7,273 nucleotides of DNA from an uncultured Oscillospiraceae bacterium (GTDB lineage: Bacteria; Bacillota; Clostridia; Oscillospirales; Oscillospiraceae), in NCBI GenBank assembly GCA_934646175.1, contig CAKUEI010000077.1:1-7273 (forward strand), written 5' to 3'. Positions 1 through 5,083 of this stretch are shown piece by piece. The translations under genes and the position numbers were made by a program. Positions within the stretch are counted from its first letter, which is position 1. Each line of letters opens with the position of its first letter. The notes below the pieces were generated by a model, which saw only the letters and a list, made by a program, of their open reading frames with translations, was not told the DNA's origin and did no database searches.

Positions 1-213
1 GGCGGCGTGCCCATCTTCTGTACTGCGCTCCCGAAACAGCATGGAAATGCACCAGATGGCCGCCAGCCCCACAAGACCATAGATCAGGCGGCTGAGAACG
101 CCGGTGGAGCCGCCGCCGATCAAAGCGACCAGATCGAACTGGAACAGTGCGATGCTGCCCCAGTTCAGACCGCCGATAATGGTCAAAATCAGGGCAATTC
201 GATCCAGCAACAT
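1..213 (-). CDS. DUF378 family small membrane protein (C-terminus off left edge)
   Basis: The 71 codons visible begin MLLDRIALILTIIGGLNWG and show the DUF378 (YuzA-like) pattern: a first membrane helix at about residues 4-24 carrying the Gly-Gly-Leu-Asn-Trp-Gly signature, a short FDLVAL loop and Gly-rich turn, then a second helix at about 42-60 containing Leu-Ile-Tyr-Gly-Leu-Val-Gly-Leu. The family is usually 60-90 residues, so only a short hydrophilic tail should be missing past position 1. The start is fixed by a perfect Shine-Dalgarno, AGGAGGTA (221-228), 7 nt upstream of the ATG. It follows cdd on the same strand after 63 nt, with no terminator-like hairpin seen between them, so read-through from the upstream operon is possible. 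The function of DUF378 proteins is not known; I infer only an integral membrane location. Confidence 0.85.
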   Translation of the reverse strand, partial: MLLDRIALILTIIGGLNWGSIALFQFDLVALIGGGSTGVLSRLIYGLVGLAAIWCISMLFRERSTEDGHAA

Positions 214-220
214 GGCAGAT

Positions 221-228
221 TACCTCCT
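221..228 (-). promoter_or_regulatory. Strong ribosome binding site of the DUF378 gene
   Basis: AGGAGGTA on the minus strand, 7 nt before the ATG at 213. It settles the start of a gene that is otherwise short and cut by the window edge. Confidence 0.8.
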
Positions 229-276
229 ACTCATTGAGCATGGAGGAAGTATGCCCAGGAATGCAAAATTTATGCG

Positions 277-678
277 TTACAGCATGGTAAGGTCCTTGGG
301 ACCGAATCCGTGGGGAAGCAGATCCGCCAGCGGGAGGGTGACGAATTTCCCGTCGCCCCGTGCCACCAGAACTGTGAGGTCCGGCGCGAATTCGTACAGC
401 ATCTGCCGGCAGGAGCCGCAGGGCCAGCAGTAGTCCACGCTGCGCCCAACGATGGCGATGCGCTTCAAATCGTCCCGGTGGCCTTCGGACACCGCCTTGA
501 CCAGAGCGGTGCGCTCCGCACAGATGGTGGAGCCATAGGCGGCATTTTCGATGTTGCAGCCGGTGAAAACGGTGCCGTCGGCGCATTCGATGGCCGCACC
601 TACAGGAAATTTGGAGTAGGGGACATAGGAGCGCTCCAACATCTGGAACGCAAGATCGACCAGGGCTTGATCCGTCAT
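277..678 (-). CDS. cdd: Cytidine deaminase (homotetrameric, zinc-dependent)
   Basis: A 133-residue protein with the full short-form cytidine deaminase signature. It hydrolyses cytidine and deoxycytidine to uridine and deoxyuridine plus ammonia in cytosolic pyrimidine salvage. The substrate-binding stretch Phe-Pro-Val-Gly-Ala-Ala is at 24-29 and Asn-Ile-Glu-Asn-Ala at 42-46. The catalytic Cys-Ala-Glu is at 53-55 (zinc ligand Cys53, proton shuttle Glu55). The Pro-Cys-Gly-Ser-Cys motif at 86-90 supplies zinc ligands Cys87 and Cys90. The Cys-Ala-Glu form with three zinc cysteines and the 133-residue length indicate the tetrameric class, not the E. coli-type dimer. The ATG at 678 has a modest GTGAGG site upstream; the stop is TAA. 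It begins 15 nt after the Gx-family gene stop, so it is probably co-transcribed with it, although its nucleoside-salvage role has no obvious link to the upstream redox genes. Confidence 0.95.
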   Translation of the reverse strand: MTDQALVDLAFQMLERSYVPYSKFPVGAAIECADGTVFTGCNIENAAYGSTICAERTALVKAVSEGHRDDLKRIAIVGRSVDYCWPCGSCRQMLYEFAPDLTVLVARGDGKFVTLPLADLLPHGFGPKDLTML

Positions 679-693
679 GGTAAAAACCTCACT

Positions 694-1221
694 TTACTTA
701 AATTGGGTGGAAACTTCAGTGAATTTTGCAGGGATGCGATGGACCAGCAGAAGGGAAAGAAGGCCGGTGACCACGCCGGTGACCAGCGCGAGCAGCAATA
801 GCGGCGGGAGATAGAGCAGGGGTGCCATAGACCGGAACCGCAGCATGGCAGCCAGGATCTGACCGGTGCTGTGGGCGGCCGCACCGCCCATGCAGACGCC
901 GATCAGGGAAAGACCGGGGCAGCGGGAGAGAAGCGCCATCACAAGCAGCGCCAGCAGCCCCCCGGAAAGGGAGAAGAGCAGCCCCGAGACCGTGCCCCCG
1001 CAAATGGCGGCAAGTAGGCACCGTGCGATCAAGATTCCCAGCGAATCCCGGGCGGAGAGCCGGCAGAGGGCAAAAACGGTAATGACATTGGAAAGCCCGA
1101 TACGGAACCCGGGAATGGGGATGAACAGAGTAAACGGCAGAAGCCGCTCCGCCAGAGAAAGAGCCAGCGCCATGGCGGTGAGGACGGCATCCAGCGTCAA
1201 GCGATAAGAATGTGTGTGCAT
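694..1221 (-). CDS. Gx transporter family / Hpre_diP_synt_I-like integral membrane protein
   Basis: A 175-residue, strongly hydrophobic protein with about five membrane helices (roughly 10-30, 42-58, 62-86, 88-126 broken by a turn, and 134-160). Family hallmarks seen are Pro-Ile-Pro-Gly-Phe-Arg-Ile-Gly-Leu-Ser-Asn (35-45), a Ser-Leu-Ser-Gly-Gly-Leu segment (84-89) and Gly-Gly-Ala-Ala-Ala-His-Ser-Thr-Gly-Gln (112-121). These match the family often labelled heptaprenyl diphosphate synthase component I (PF07456), a name that is probably misleading: the protein looks like an ECF-substrate-subunit-type membrane protein, not a soluble synthase subunit. As I recall, the Listeria flavin-based electron-transfer locus pairs such a protein (EetB) with a NusG domain II protein (EetA); the same pairing is seen here. 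It starts 30 nt after the NusG II gene stop and ends 15 nt before cdd. The site GAGG lies about 10 nt before the ATG. Substrate unknown. Confidence 0.85.
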   Translation of the reverse strand: MHTHSYRLTLDAVLTAMALALSLAERLLPFTLFIPIPGFRIGLSNVITVFALCRLSARDSLGILIARCLLAAICGGTVSGLLFSLSGGLLALLVMALLSRCPGLSLIGVCMGGAAAHSTGQILAAMLRFRSMAPLLYLPPLLLLALVTGVVTGLLSLLLVHRIPAKFTEVSTQFK

Positions 1222-1251
1222 GGGGAAAATACCTCGTATCTGCGGAACTTT

Positions 1252-1656
1252 TTACCGGGTCACTGCGTCATATTCTGGTGTAGCATCGCCCGACAGGGTG
1301 ATAACCGTGCGGTTGGGAAGACAGACCAGCTGCCCCGGTGTCCCGGCGGTCAGGGCGCGTTTGGCACAGTCGCCGTTGGGGCAGGTATGCCGGATGACCT
1401 TTGCGCCCTGCGCGCTCAGCTGCACCGTGAGGGGGAAGGGACCGTCCACCTCCACCGCAGCAGGCTCTGTGAATTGGGAGAGGCGGTAGGTGCCCAGCTG
1501 CGCGCCGTCCTGCGAGATGGTGACCGTGTCCGTCGCACCCGCAGTTCCGGGCCGGTAGAGGAAAACACCGAGGAGCAGGGCGCATGCGGCAAGCCCTGCG
1601 GCCAGAAGTCCGTCCCAACGTGTGGGGCTGCGGTGCTCAGCGGCGGACCGTTTCAC
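1252..1656 (-). CDS. NusG domain II-containing membrane-anchored protein (EetA-like)
   Basis: Read from the GTG at 1656 this is a 134-residue protein: a basic N-terminus, one membrane helix at about 15-34, then a single extracytoplasmic domain at about 43-123. The domain matches NusG domain II (PF07009), with Thr-Cys-Pro-Asn-Gly-Asp-Cys (91-97) and Pro-Gly-Gln-Leu-Val-Cys-Leu-Pro-Asn (107-115), the usual conserved CPxxxC and VCLPN elements. It has no NGN or KOW domain, so it is not the transcription factor NusG. The GTG is preferred over an ATG at 1701 because AAGGGG (1664-1669) sits 7 nt before it and because the ATG would extend 65 nt into apbE. Even so, the first 20 nt overlap the end of apbE, suggesting coupled translation. 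Its place between a lipoprotein ApbE and a Gx-family protein suggests a role in an envelope flavin or electron-transfer system; the exact activity is not known. Confidence 0.85.
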   Translation of the reverse strand: MKRSAAEHRSPTRWDGLLAAGLAACALLLGVFLYRPGTAGATDTVTISQDGAQLGTYRLSQFTEPAAVEVDGPFPLTVQLSAQGAKVIRHTCPNGDCAKRALTAGTPGQLVCLPNRTVITLSGDATPEYDAVTR

Positions 1657-2683
1657 AGGTATACCCCTTCCCTTCACCTTGGAATTGCAGGATATCGGCA
1701 AGACCAGCAGTGACCGAGACCGTCCCGTCCGTTTCCACCAGAATGCACTCGAAATCGTCGCTTTCCCGCCACAGCTCCAGTGACTTCTCCTTGCCGAGAA
1801 CGAACAGCGCGGTGGACAGTCCGTCGGCGGTGACGGGATCCTCGCAGACTACGGTGACGGAAAGAAGTCCGTTCTCTACAGGATGTCCGGTCTCCGGATC
1901 CAGAATGTGCGAATAGCGAACGCCGTTTTCTTCAAAATAGCGCTCATAGCTTCCGGAGGTGGAAGCGGAACGGTCCCGCAGGGGCAGAATGCAGAGGTAG
2001 GAATTTTCGTCCTGCGGGTCCTGCACGGCGATCTGCCAGCTGTCCCCGTTCTTTTTCGTGCCGAGGGCGGTGATGTTCCCGCCCAGATCCAGAAGGGCGG
2101 AGGTGACGCCTCGTTCCAGAAGGAGCTCGGTGACGTTCTTTGCCGCATAGCCCTTCCCGATGCCGCCCAGATCGAGGCCCATGCCGCTTTGGTCAAAAAG
2201 AATGCCCCAGCCCTCCGGCGTTTCCGTGCAGAATACATGCTCCCAGCCGGTCGCGCTCAGGGCGGCGTCGACGGCGTCCTGAGCGGGCACCGCAGGGTGA
2301 TCCCCGGAAAAGCCCCAGAGGTCGATGAGGGGGGCGAGGGTGGGGTCAAAGGCACCGCCGGTGCGTTTGGCGATCGAAAGGGCGGTGGAGACCGCTTCGC
2401 CGAGATCGTCGGGCACCGCGGTCAAGGTCCCGGCCCCAGCGCGGTTCACGGCGGAGAGGGGACTATGCTCCCCGCTGCGGGTCAGTGCAGCGTCCAGGGT
2501 GTTGACCAGTTGGACCGCGGCGGTCAGGTCGTCCTCCGTGCCGTCCGTCAGGGAGATAGTCATGACGGTATCCATGGCGAAAAAATTCTGCGACGGACCG
2601 GCATCCCCCACGGTGGGGGCGCCGCAGGCGGCAAGCAGGGTGAGCGCCGCGGCGCAGAAGAGTGTGAAAAGTCGTTTCGGCAA
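1637..2683 (-). CDS. apbE: FAD:protein FMN transferase, lipoprotein (ApbE)
   Basis: A 348-residue ApbE-family enzyme, which transfers FMN from FAD to a Ser/Thr of extracytosolic target proteins (for example the RnfG/NqrC FMN-bind domain), using Mg2+. The N-terminus is a lipoprotein signal: Lys-Arg, a hydrophobic core at 5-19 and a lipobox Leu-Ala-Ala-Cys with Cys20, so it should be anchored on the outer face of the membrane. Family motifs follow in order: Phe-Phe-Ala-Met-Asp-Thr-Val (34-40), Gly-Gly-Ala-Phe-Asp-Pro-Thr (109-115), Asp-Leu-Gly-Gly-Ile-Gly-Lys-Gly-Tyr-Ala (171-180), Leu-Asp-Leu-Gly-Gly-Asn (198-203), Ser-Gly-Ser-Tyr-Glu-Arg-Tyr-Phe (243-250), His-Ile-Leu-Asp-Pro-Glu-Thr-Gly (259-266) and Thr-Ala-Asp-Gly-Leu-Ser-Thr-Ala (285-292). 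All key positions look intact. The start is a TTG at 2683 with AAAGGAG 8 nt upstream; no in-frame ATG fits better. It is the first gene of the minus-strand operon. Confidence 0.95.
   Translation of the reverse strand: MPKRLFTLFCAAALTLLAACGAPTVGDAGPSQNFFAMDTVMTISLTDGTEDDLTAAVQLVNTLDAALTRSGEHSPLSAVNRAGAGTLTAVPDDLGEAVSTALSIAKRTGGAFDPTLAPLIDLWGFSGDHPAVPAQDAVDAALSATGWEHVFCTETPEGWGILFDQSGMGLDLGGIGKGYAAKNVTELLLERGVTSALLDLGGNITALGTKKNGDSWQIAVQDPQDENSYLCILPLRDRSASTSGSYERYFEENGVRYSHILDPETGHPVENGLLSVTVVCEDPVTADGLSTALFVLGKEKSLELWRESDDFECILVETDGTVSVTAGLADILQFQGEGKGYTCETVRR
1664..1669 (-). promoter_or_regulatory. Ribosome binding site deciding the GTG start of the NusG II gene
   Basis: AAGGGG lies inside the last codons of apbE, 7 nt before GTG at 1656. 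It supports the shorter 134-residue protein and indicates that ribosomes finishing apbE can restart here. Confidence 0.6.
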
Positions 2684-2691
2684 GGTGTTTG

Positions 2692-2698
2692 CTCCTTT
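2692..2698 (-). promoter_or_regulatory. Ribosome binding site deciding the TTG start of apbE
   Basis: AAAGGAG, 8 nt before TTG at 2683. The nearest upstream ATG (2718) is in a different frame, so this site selects the TTG. Confidence 0.75.
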
Positions 2699-2715
2699 GC
2701 TGCGATATTGCTTTC

Positions 2716-2744
2716 ATGATAGCACAAAGTGGGATACTTGGGAA
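2716..2744 (-). promoter_or_regulatory. Candidate extended -10 promoter of the apbE operon
   Basis: On the minus strand, -10 box TATCAT (2716-2721, five of six consensus bases) is preceded by TGC, the extended -10 element. A weak -35 box TTCCCA (2739-2744) lies 17 nt upstream. A transcript would start near 2709, giving a leader of about 25 nt ending in the apbE ribosome site. Read by eye; no expression evidence. Confidence 0.55.
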
Positions 2745-2792
2745 GAGCGAAGCGCAGTGGAGGCATGGAACGGAAGAAATCGGGTTTTCGGC

Positions 2793-2821
2793 TTGCAATT
2801 ATCCCTGTTTTCTGATAAACT
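2793..2821 (+). promoter_or_regulatory. Candidate promoter of the divergent membrane-protein gene
   Basis: Plus-strand -35 box TTGCAA (2793-2798), a 17-nt spacer and -10 box TAAACT (2816-2821) with an upstream TG (2813-2814) forming an extended -10. Each hexamer matches consensus at four of six positions. The predicted start near 2828 leaves a leader of about 55 nt before the chosen ATG. It lies about 50-75 bp from the opposing apbE promoter. Confidence 0.5.
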
Positions 2822-2834
2822 AATAAAGATTGTA

Positions 2835-2859
2835 CGGCGCAGATGATTCTCACGCGCCG
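2835..2859 (+). repeat. GC-rich inverted repeat in the leader of the membrane-protein gene
   Basis: CGGCGC (2835-2840) and GCGCCG (2854-2859) are perfect complements separated by 13 nt, ending 5 nt before the GAGGAG ribosome site at 2865-2870. It could be a leader hairpin affecting translation, a protein-binding palindrome, or chance in GC-rich DNA. Confidence 0.35.
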
Positions 2860-2882
2860 CCGATGAGGAGATGAGCCCATTC

Positions 2883-3674
2883 ATGCGTAAAGAAGAAAAG
2901 ATGGCCCAGAACCGGAAAGAGGATGCCGTGCTCAACAAGGTGTTCTTGTGGTTCTTTGCCGCTGTCATTCTTGAATTTTTGCTGTTTCTGGTCAACCGTT
3001 TTTATATCAATGTCCGGGTTGCCACCGACTGGGGCGTTCCGGTGATGAATGCCTTTTATCAGGTCATCCGGGTGCTGCCCTTTGTGGGCGTGATCGCGGC
3101 GGCGCTGTTTGCCATCCGTGCGGTGACGTGGAAGAAGCAGGGGAAGCCGGCGGGGAAGCTGGCTACGGCCTGCGTCCTTTCACTGGTGGTTGCCCTGTGT
3201 GCGCTGATCATCTGGAGATTTTATGATACGGGCGTCAAGTTCCTTTATGTGTTCATTCCGGTGGTGGCCGTGCTGGCCCTGCTTTATTATCTCTATCAGC
3301 GGGAGTTTTTCTTCTCGGCCCTGATCTGCGCCATGAGCGGAAGCGGCCTGTGGGCGGTGCGCAAGGGCGGCATGACGGGGCACGCCGTGCTGATGTACGT
3401 GGGCCTTGCGGTCACGGTGGCTGTGGCGATCTTGCTGATCATTGCGGCCAACAGCGCCAGAAAAAATAAGGGCATGGTGAAGGCCAAGGGGAAAGAACAG
3501 AAGGTCTTCTCCGGCAAGACGAATTACCTGCTGCTGGTGCTTTCCAGTGTGATTGCCTGCGCGTTCTTTGCACTGGGCCTGTTTTTGGGCAGCGCGGTAG
3601 CCTATTATCTGCTGATCGTGTTGGCGGCGTGGCTGGTGATCCTTCTGGTGTACCACACCGTGAAGATGATGTAA
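2883..3674 (+). CDS. Uncharacterised polytopic membrane protein (about 8 helices)
   Basis: I do not recognise a named family. The 263-residue protein is almost wholly membrane-embedded, with hydrophobic segments at about 20-38, 60-80, 94-112, 118-138, 141-158, 168-189, 215-236 and 238-258. A short charged N-terminus (Arg/Lys/Glu-rich, 1-19) and one basic loop (about 190-212, ten Lys/Arg) are probably cytoplasmic by the positive-inside rule. No catalytic, nucleotide-binding or metal motif is evident, and there are no clear charged residues inside helices of the kind expected in a coupled transporter. The start is uncertain: ATG 2883 is chosen because GAGGAG ends 12 nt upstream. ATG 2871 directly abuts that site and is unlikely; ATG 2901 has only a weak purine stretch. 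It is the only plus-strand gene, divergent from apbE and convergent with the dehydratase-like gene. Confidence 0.8.
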   Translation: MRKEEKMAQNRKEDAVLNKVFLWFFAAVILEFLLFLVNRFYINVRVATDWGVPVMNAFYQVIRVLPFVGVIAAALFAIRAVTWKKQGKPAGKLATACVLSLVVALCALIIWRFYDTGVKFLYVFIPVVAVLALLYYLYQREFFFSALICAMSGSGLWAVRKGGMTGHAVLMYVGLAVTVAVAILLIIAANSARKNKGMVKAKGKEQKVFSGKTNYLLLVLSSVIACAFFALGLFLGSAVAYYLLIVLAAWLVILLVYHTVKMM

Positions 3675-3679
3675 AAAAG

Positions 3680-3726
3680 AAACAAAAACCCCCGGCAGAC
3701 TAAAGGTCTGCCGGGGGTTTTTGTTT
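3680..3726. terminator. Strong bidirectional rho-independent terminator
   Basis: Perfect 21-nt inverted arms (3680-3700 and 3706-3726) around a 5-nt TAAAG loop. The core is a 12-bp GC-rich stem (3689-3700 with 3706-3717), flanked by an A-run on one side and a T-run on the other, so it can stop transcription from either direction. It begins 5 nt after the stop of the plus-strand membrane-protein gene and lies 4 nt beyond the stop of the convergent minus-strand gene, fitting both transcripts. Confidence 0.95.
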
Positions 3727-3730
3727 TGCT

Positions 3731-5053
3731 TTAGTGAACGGCGGCAGGCTCCTGCGCCGGGGCGGCGGGGGAGGAGGCGGTCTCCGCCTCCTGCGCCTTG
3801 GCAAGCTGCTTCGCGTTAGCCAGCATCAGTTTGATGCGGTTTTCCTGGTTGATCTTGGTGGCACCGGGGTCATAATCGATGGCCACGATGTTGGAATTGG
3901 GATAATCGTCCTTCAAGCGACGGATCATGCCCTTGCCCACAATGTGGTTGGGCAGGCAGCCGAAGGGCTGGGCACAGACGATATTGGGCACGCCGGAGTG
4001 GATGAGCTCCAGCATTTCACCGGTGAGCAGCCAGCCCTCGCCCATCTTGTTGCCGTCGCCCAGATAGCCGTGGACCAGCTTGTGCATGTCTTCGAAGGGA
4101 CCGGGGCAGCGGAACCGGGTGTTGGAGATGGCGGCGATCATGTCCCGCTGGCAGGTTTCGATATACCCCATGAACATCTGGCAGAGCTTCTTTTTCATCA
4201 GAGAGCCGCCGTAGATGTCCACATCCACCACGCGGTTGTAGATCTTGAAGATCATGAAGTCCGCAAGACCGGGGACGACGACCTCTGCACCCTCGCTGAG
4301 CAGAAAATCCTCCAGGTTGTTGTTGCCAAGGGAGGAGAATTTCACATAGATCTCGCCCACCACACCAACGCGGACCTTTTCCGTATGGTTGACGGGGATG
4401 GCGGCGAAGTCCCGGCAGATGCCGTCAAAGGCAGCGCGCATCTGCTTGCGGTTCATGCCCTTGCCCTGCTGAAAGCCCTCGATGAGCCGATTCTGCCAGT
4501 GGTCGGTCATCCGGTCGGCATCGCCGGGGTTGACCTCATAGGGCCGGACTTGGTTTGCAAGCCAGACGATGAGATCGCCGTACATCATGCCGTAAATGAG
4601 CTTGCGGATCAGGCTGATGGTGAGGTTGAAACCGGGGTTTTTCTCCAGCCCGAAGGACACGGAGATGACCGGGACATAGTCCATGCCCGCCTTGGCCAAC
4701 GCCTTGCGCAGCAGGTGGATGTAGTTGGATGCACGGCAGCCGCCGCCGGTTTGGGTGATGAACAGGGCCACCTTGTGAGGGTCATAGCCCCCGTGCTTGA
4801 TGGCGTCCATGAACTGGCCGATGACCAGCAGGGCGGGATAGCAGGTGTCGTTGTGGACATATTTCAGCCCTTCATCCACCACCGCACGGCCCGCGTTGTT
4901 GAGCTGCACCACCCGGTAGCCCTCCAGCTCCAGCAGCTGGCGGAACATGCCAAAGTGGACGGGGAGCATCTGGGGCATAAGGATGGTGTATTCCTTTTTC
5001 ATCTCTTTGGTAAAGAGCAGACGGCCATCCTCGTTATATACTAATTCAGCCAT
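3731..5053 (-). CDS. 2-hydroxyacyl-CoA dehydratase-like protein: C-terminal third of the long-form activase, as a separate gene
   Basis: A 440-residue protein matching the C-terminal part of the long acyl-CoA dehydratase activase-related proteins of anaerobes, a relative of HgdB-type dehydratase subunits. Recognisable blocks: Phe-Thr-Lys-Glu-Met-Lys-Lys (14-20), Glu-Gly-Leu-Lys-Tyr-Val-His-Asn-Asp-Thr-Cys-Tyr-Pro (61-73), Thr-Gln-Thr-Gly-Gly-Gly-Cys-Arg-Ala-Ser-Asn (100-110), Leu-Glu-Lys-Asn-Pro-Gly-Phe (136-142), Arg-Pro-Tyr-Glu-Val (170-174), Val-Gly-Val-Val-Gly-Glu-Ile (229-235) and Cys-Ala-Gln-Pro-Phe-Gly-Cys-Leu-Pro-Asn (360-369). Cys71, Cys106, Cys360 and Cys366 are candidate iron-sulfur ligands. 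The last 24 residues are an Ala/Pro/Glu-rich tail. In many relatives this segment is fused to the ATPase half. Here it starts from its own ATG with GGAAGGAG 9 nt upstream, after the partner gene's TGA. It probably forms a complex with that partner in the cytosol; substrate and reaction are unknown. Confidence 0.85.
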   Translation of the reverse strand: MAELVYNEDGRLLFTKEMKKEYTILMPQMLPVHFGMFRQLLELEGYRVVQLNNAGRAVVDEGLKYVHNDTCYPALLVIGQFMDAIKHGGYDPHKVALFITQTGGGCRASNYIHLLRKALAKAGMDYVPVISVSFGLEKNPGFNLTISLIRKLIYGMMYGDLIVWLANQVRPYEVNPGDADRMTDHWQNRLIEGFQQGKGMNRKQMRAAFDGICRDFAAIPVNHTEKVRVGVVGEIYVKFSSLGNNNLEDFLLSEGAEVVVPGLADFMIFKIYNRVVDVDIYGGSLMKKKLCQMFMGYIETCQRDMIAAISNTRFRCPGPFEDMHKLVHGYLGDGNKMGEGWLLTGEMLELIHSGVPNIVCAQPFGCLPNHIVGKGMIRRLKDDYPNSNIVAIDYDPGATKINQENRIKLMLANAKQLAKAQEAETASSPAAPAQEPAAVH

Positions 5054-5062
5054 GGTTAAGAA

Positions 5063-5070
5063 CTCCTTCC
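5063..5070 (-). promoter_or_regulatory. Ribosome binding site between the two activase halves
   Basis: GGAAGGAG, 9 nt before ATG 5053, lies within the ten in-frame codons that separate the TGA (5084-5086) from that ATG. It argues that the second half is independently initiated, probably by ribosomes finishing the first, and not made only by read-through. Confidence 0.75.
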
Positions 5071-5083
5071 GAGAGATCTGAGA

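Noticed and set aside
214..276. A separate promoter or terminator between cdd and the DUF378 gene
   Set aside because: An AT-rich patch (about 262-274) resembles a -10 box, but no -35 box is properly spaced from it, and no stable hairpin with a T-run is visible.
694..1221. Heptaprenyl diphosphate synthase subunit
   Set aside because: The family carries that label in databases, but this protein is a multi-helix membrane protein with no prenyltransferase aspartate-rich motif.
1580..1620. Lipoprotein signal in the NusG II protein (Leu-Ala-Ala-Cys at 22-25)
   Set aside because: The hydrophobic stretch continues for about nine residues beyond the cysteine, which fits a membrane anchor better than a cleaved lipoprotein signal. 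Lipidation is not excluded.
1252..1656. Transcription factor NusG
   Set aside because: Only the NusG II domain is present, after a membrane helix; the NGN and KOW domains are missing.
1883..2719. A 278-codon plus-strand open frame opposite apbE
   Set aside because: Antisense to an intact ApbE with all its motifs. The translation is Gly/Ala/Val-rich without recognisable domains.
3734..5044. A 436-codon open frame on the plus strand opposite the dehydratase-like gene
   Set aside because: It lies entirely antisense to a gene with clear family motifs. Its protein is a repetitive His/Asp/Gly/Val/Leu-rich sequence with no domain, as expected for a shadow frame in GC-rich DNA.
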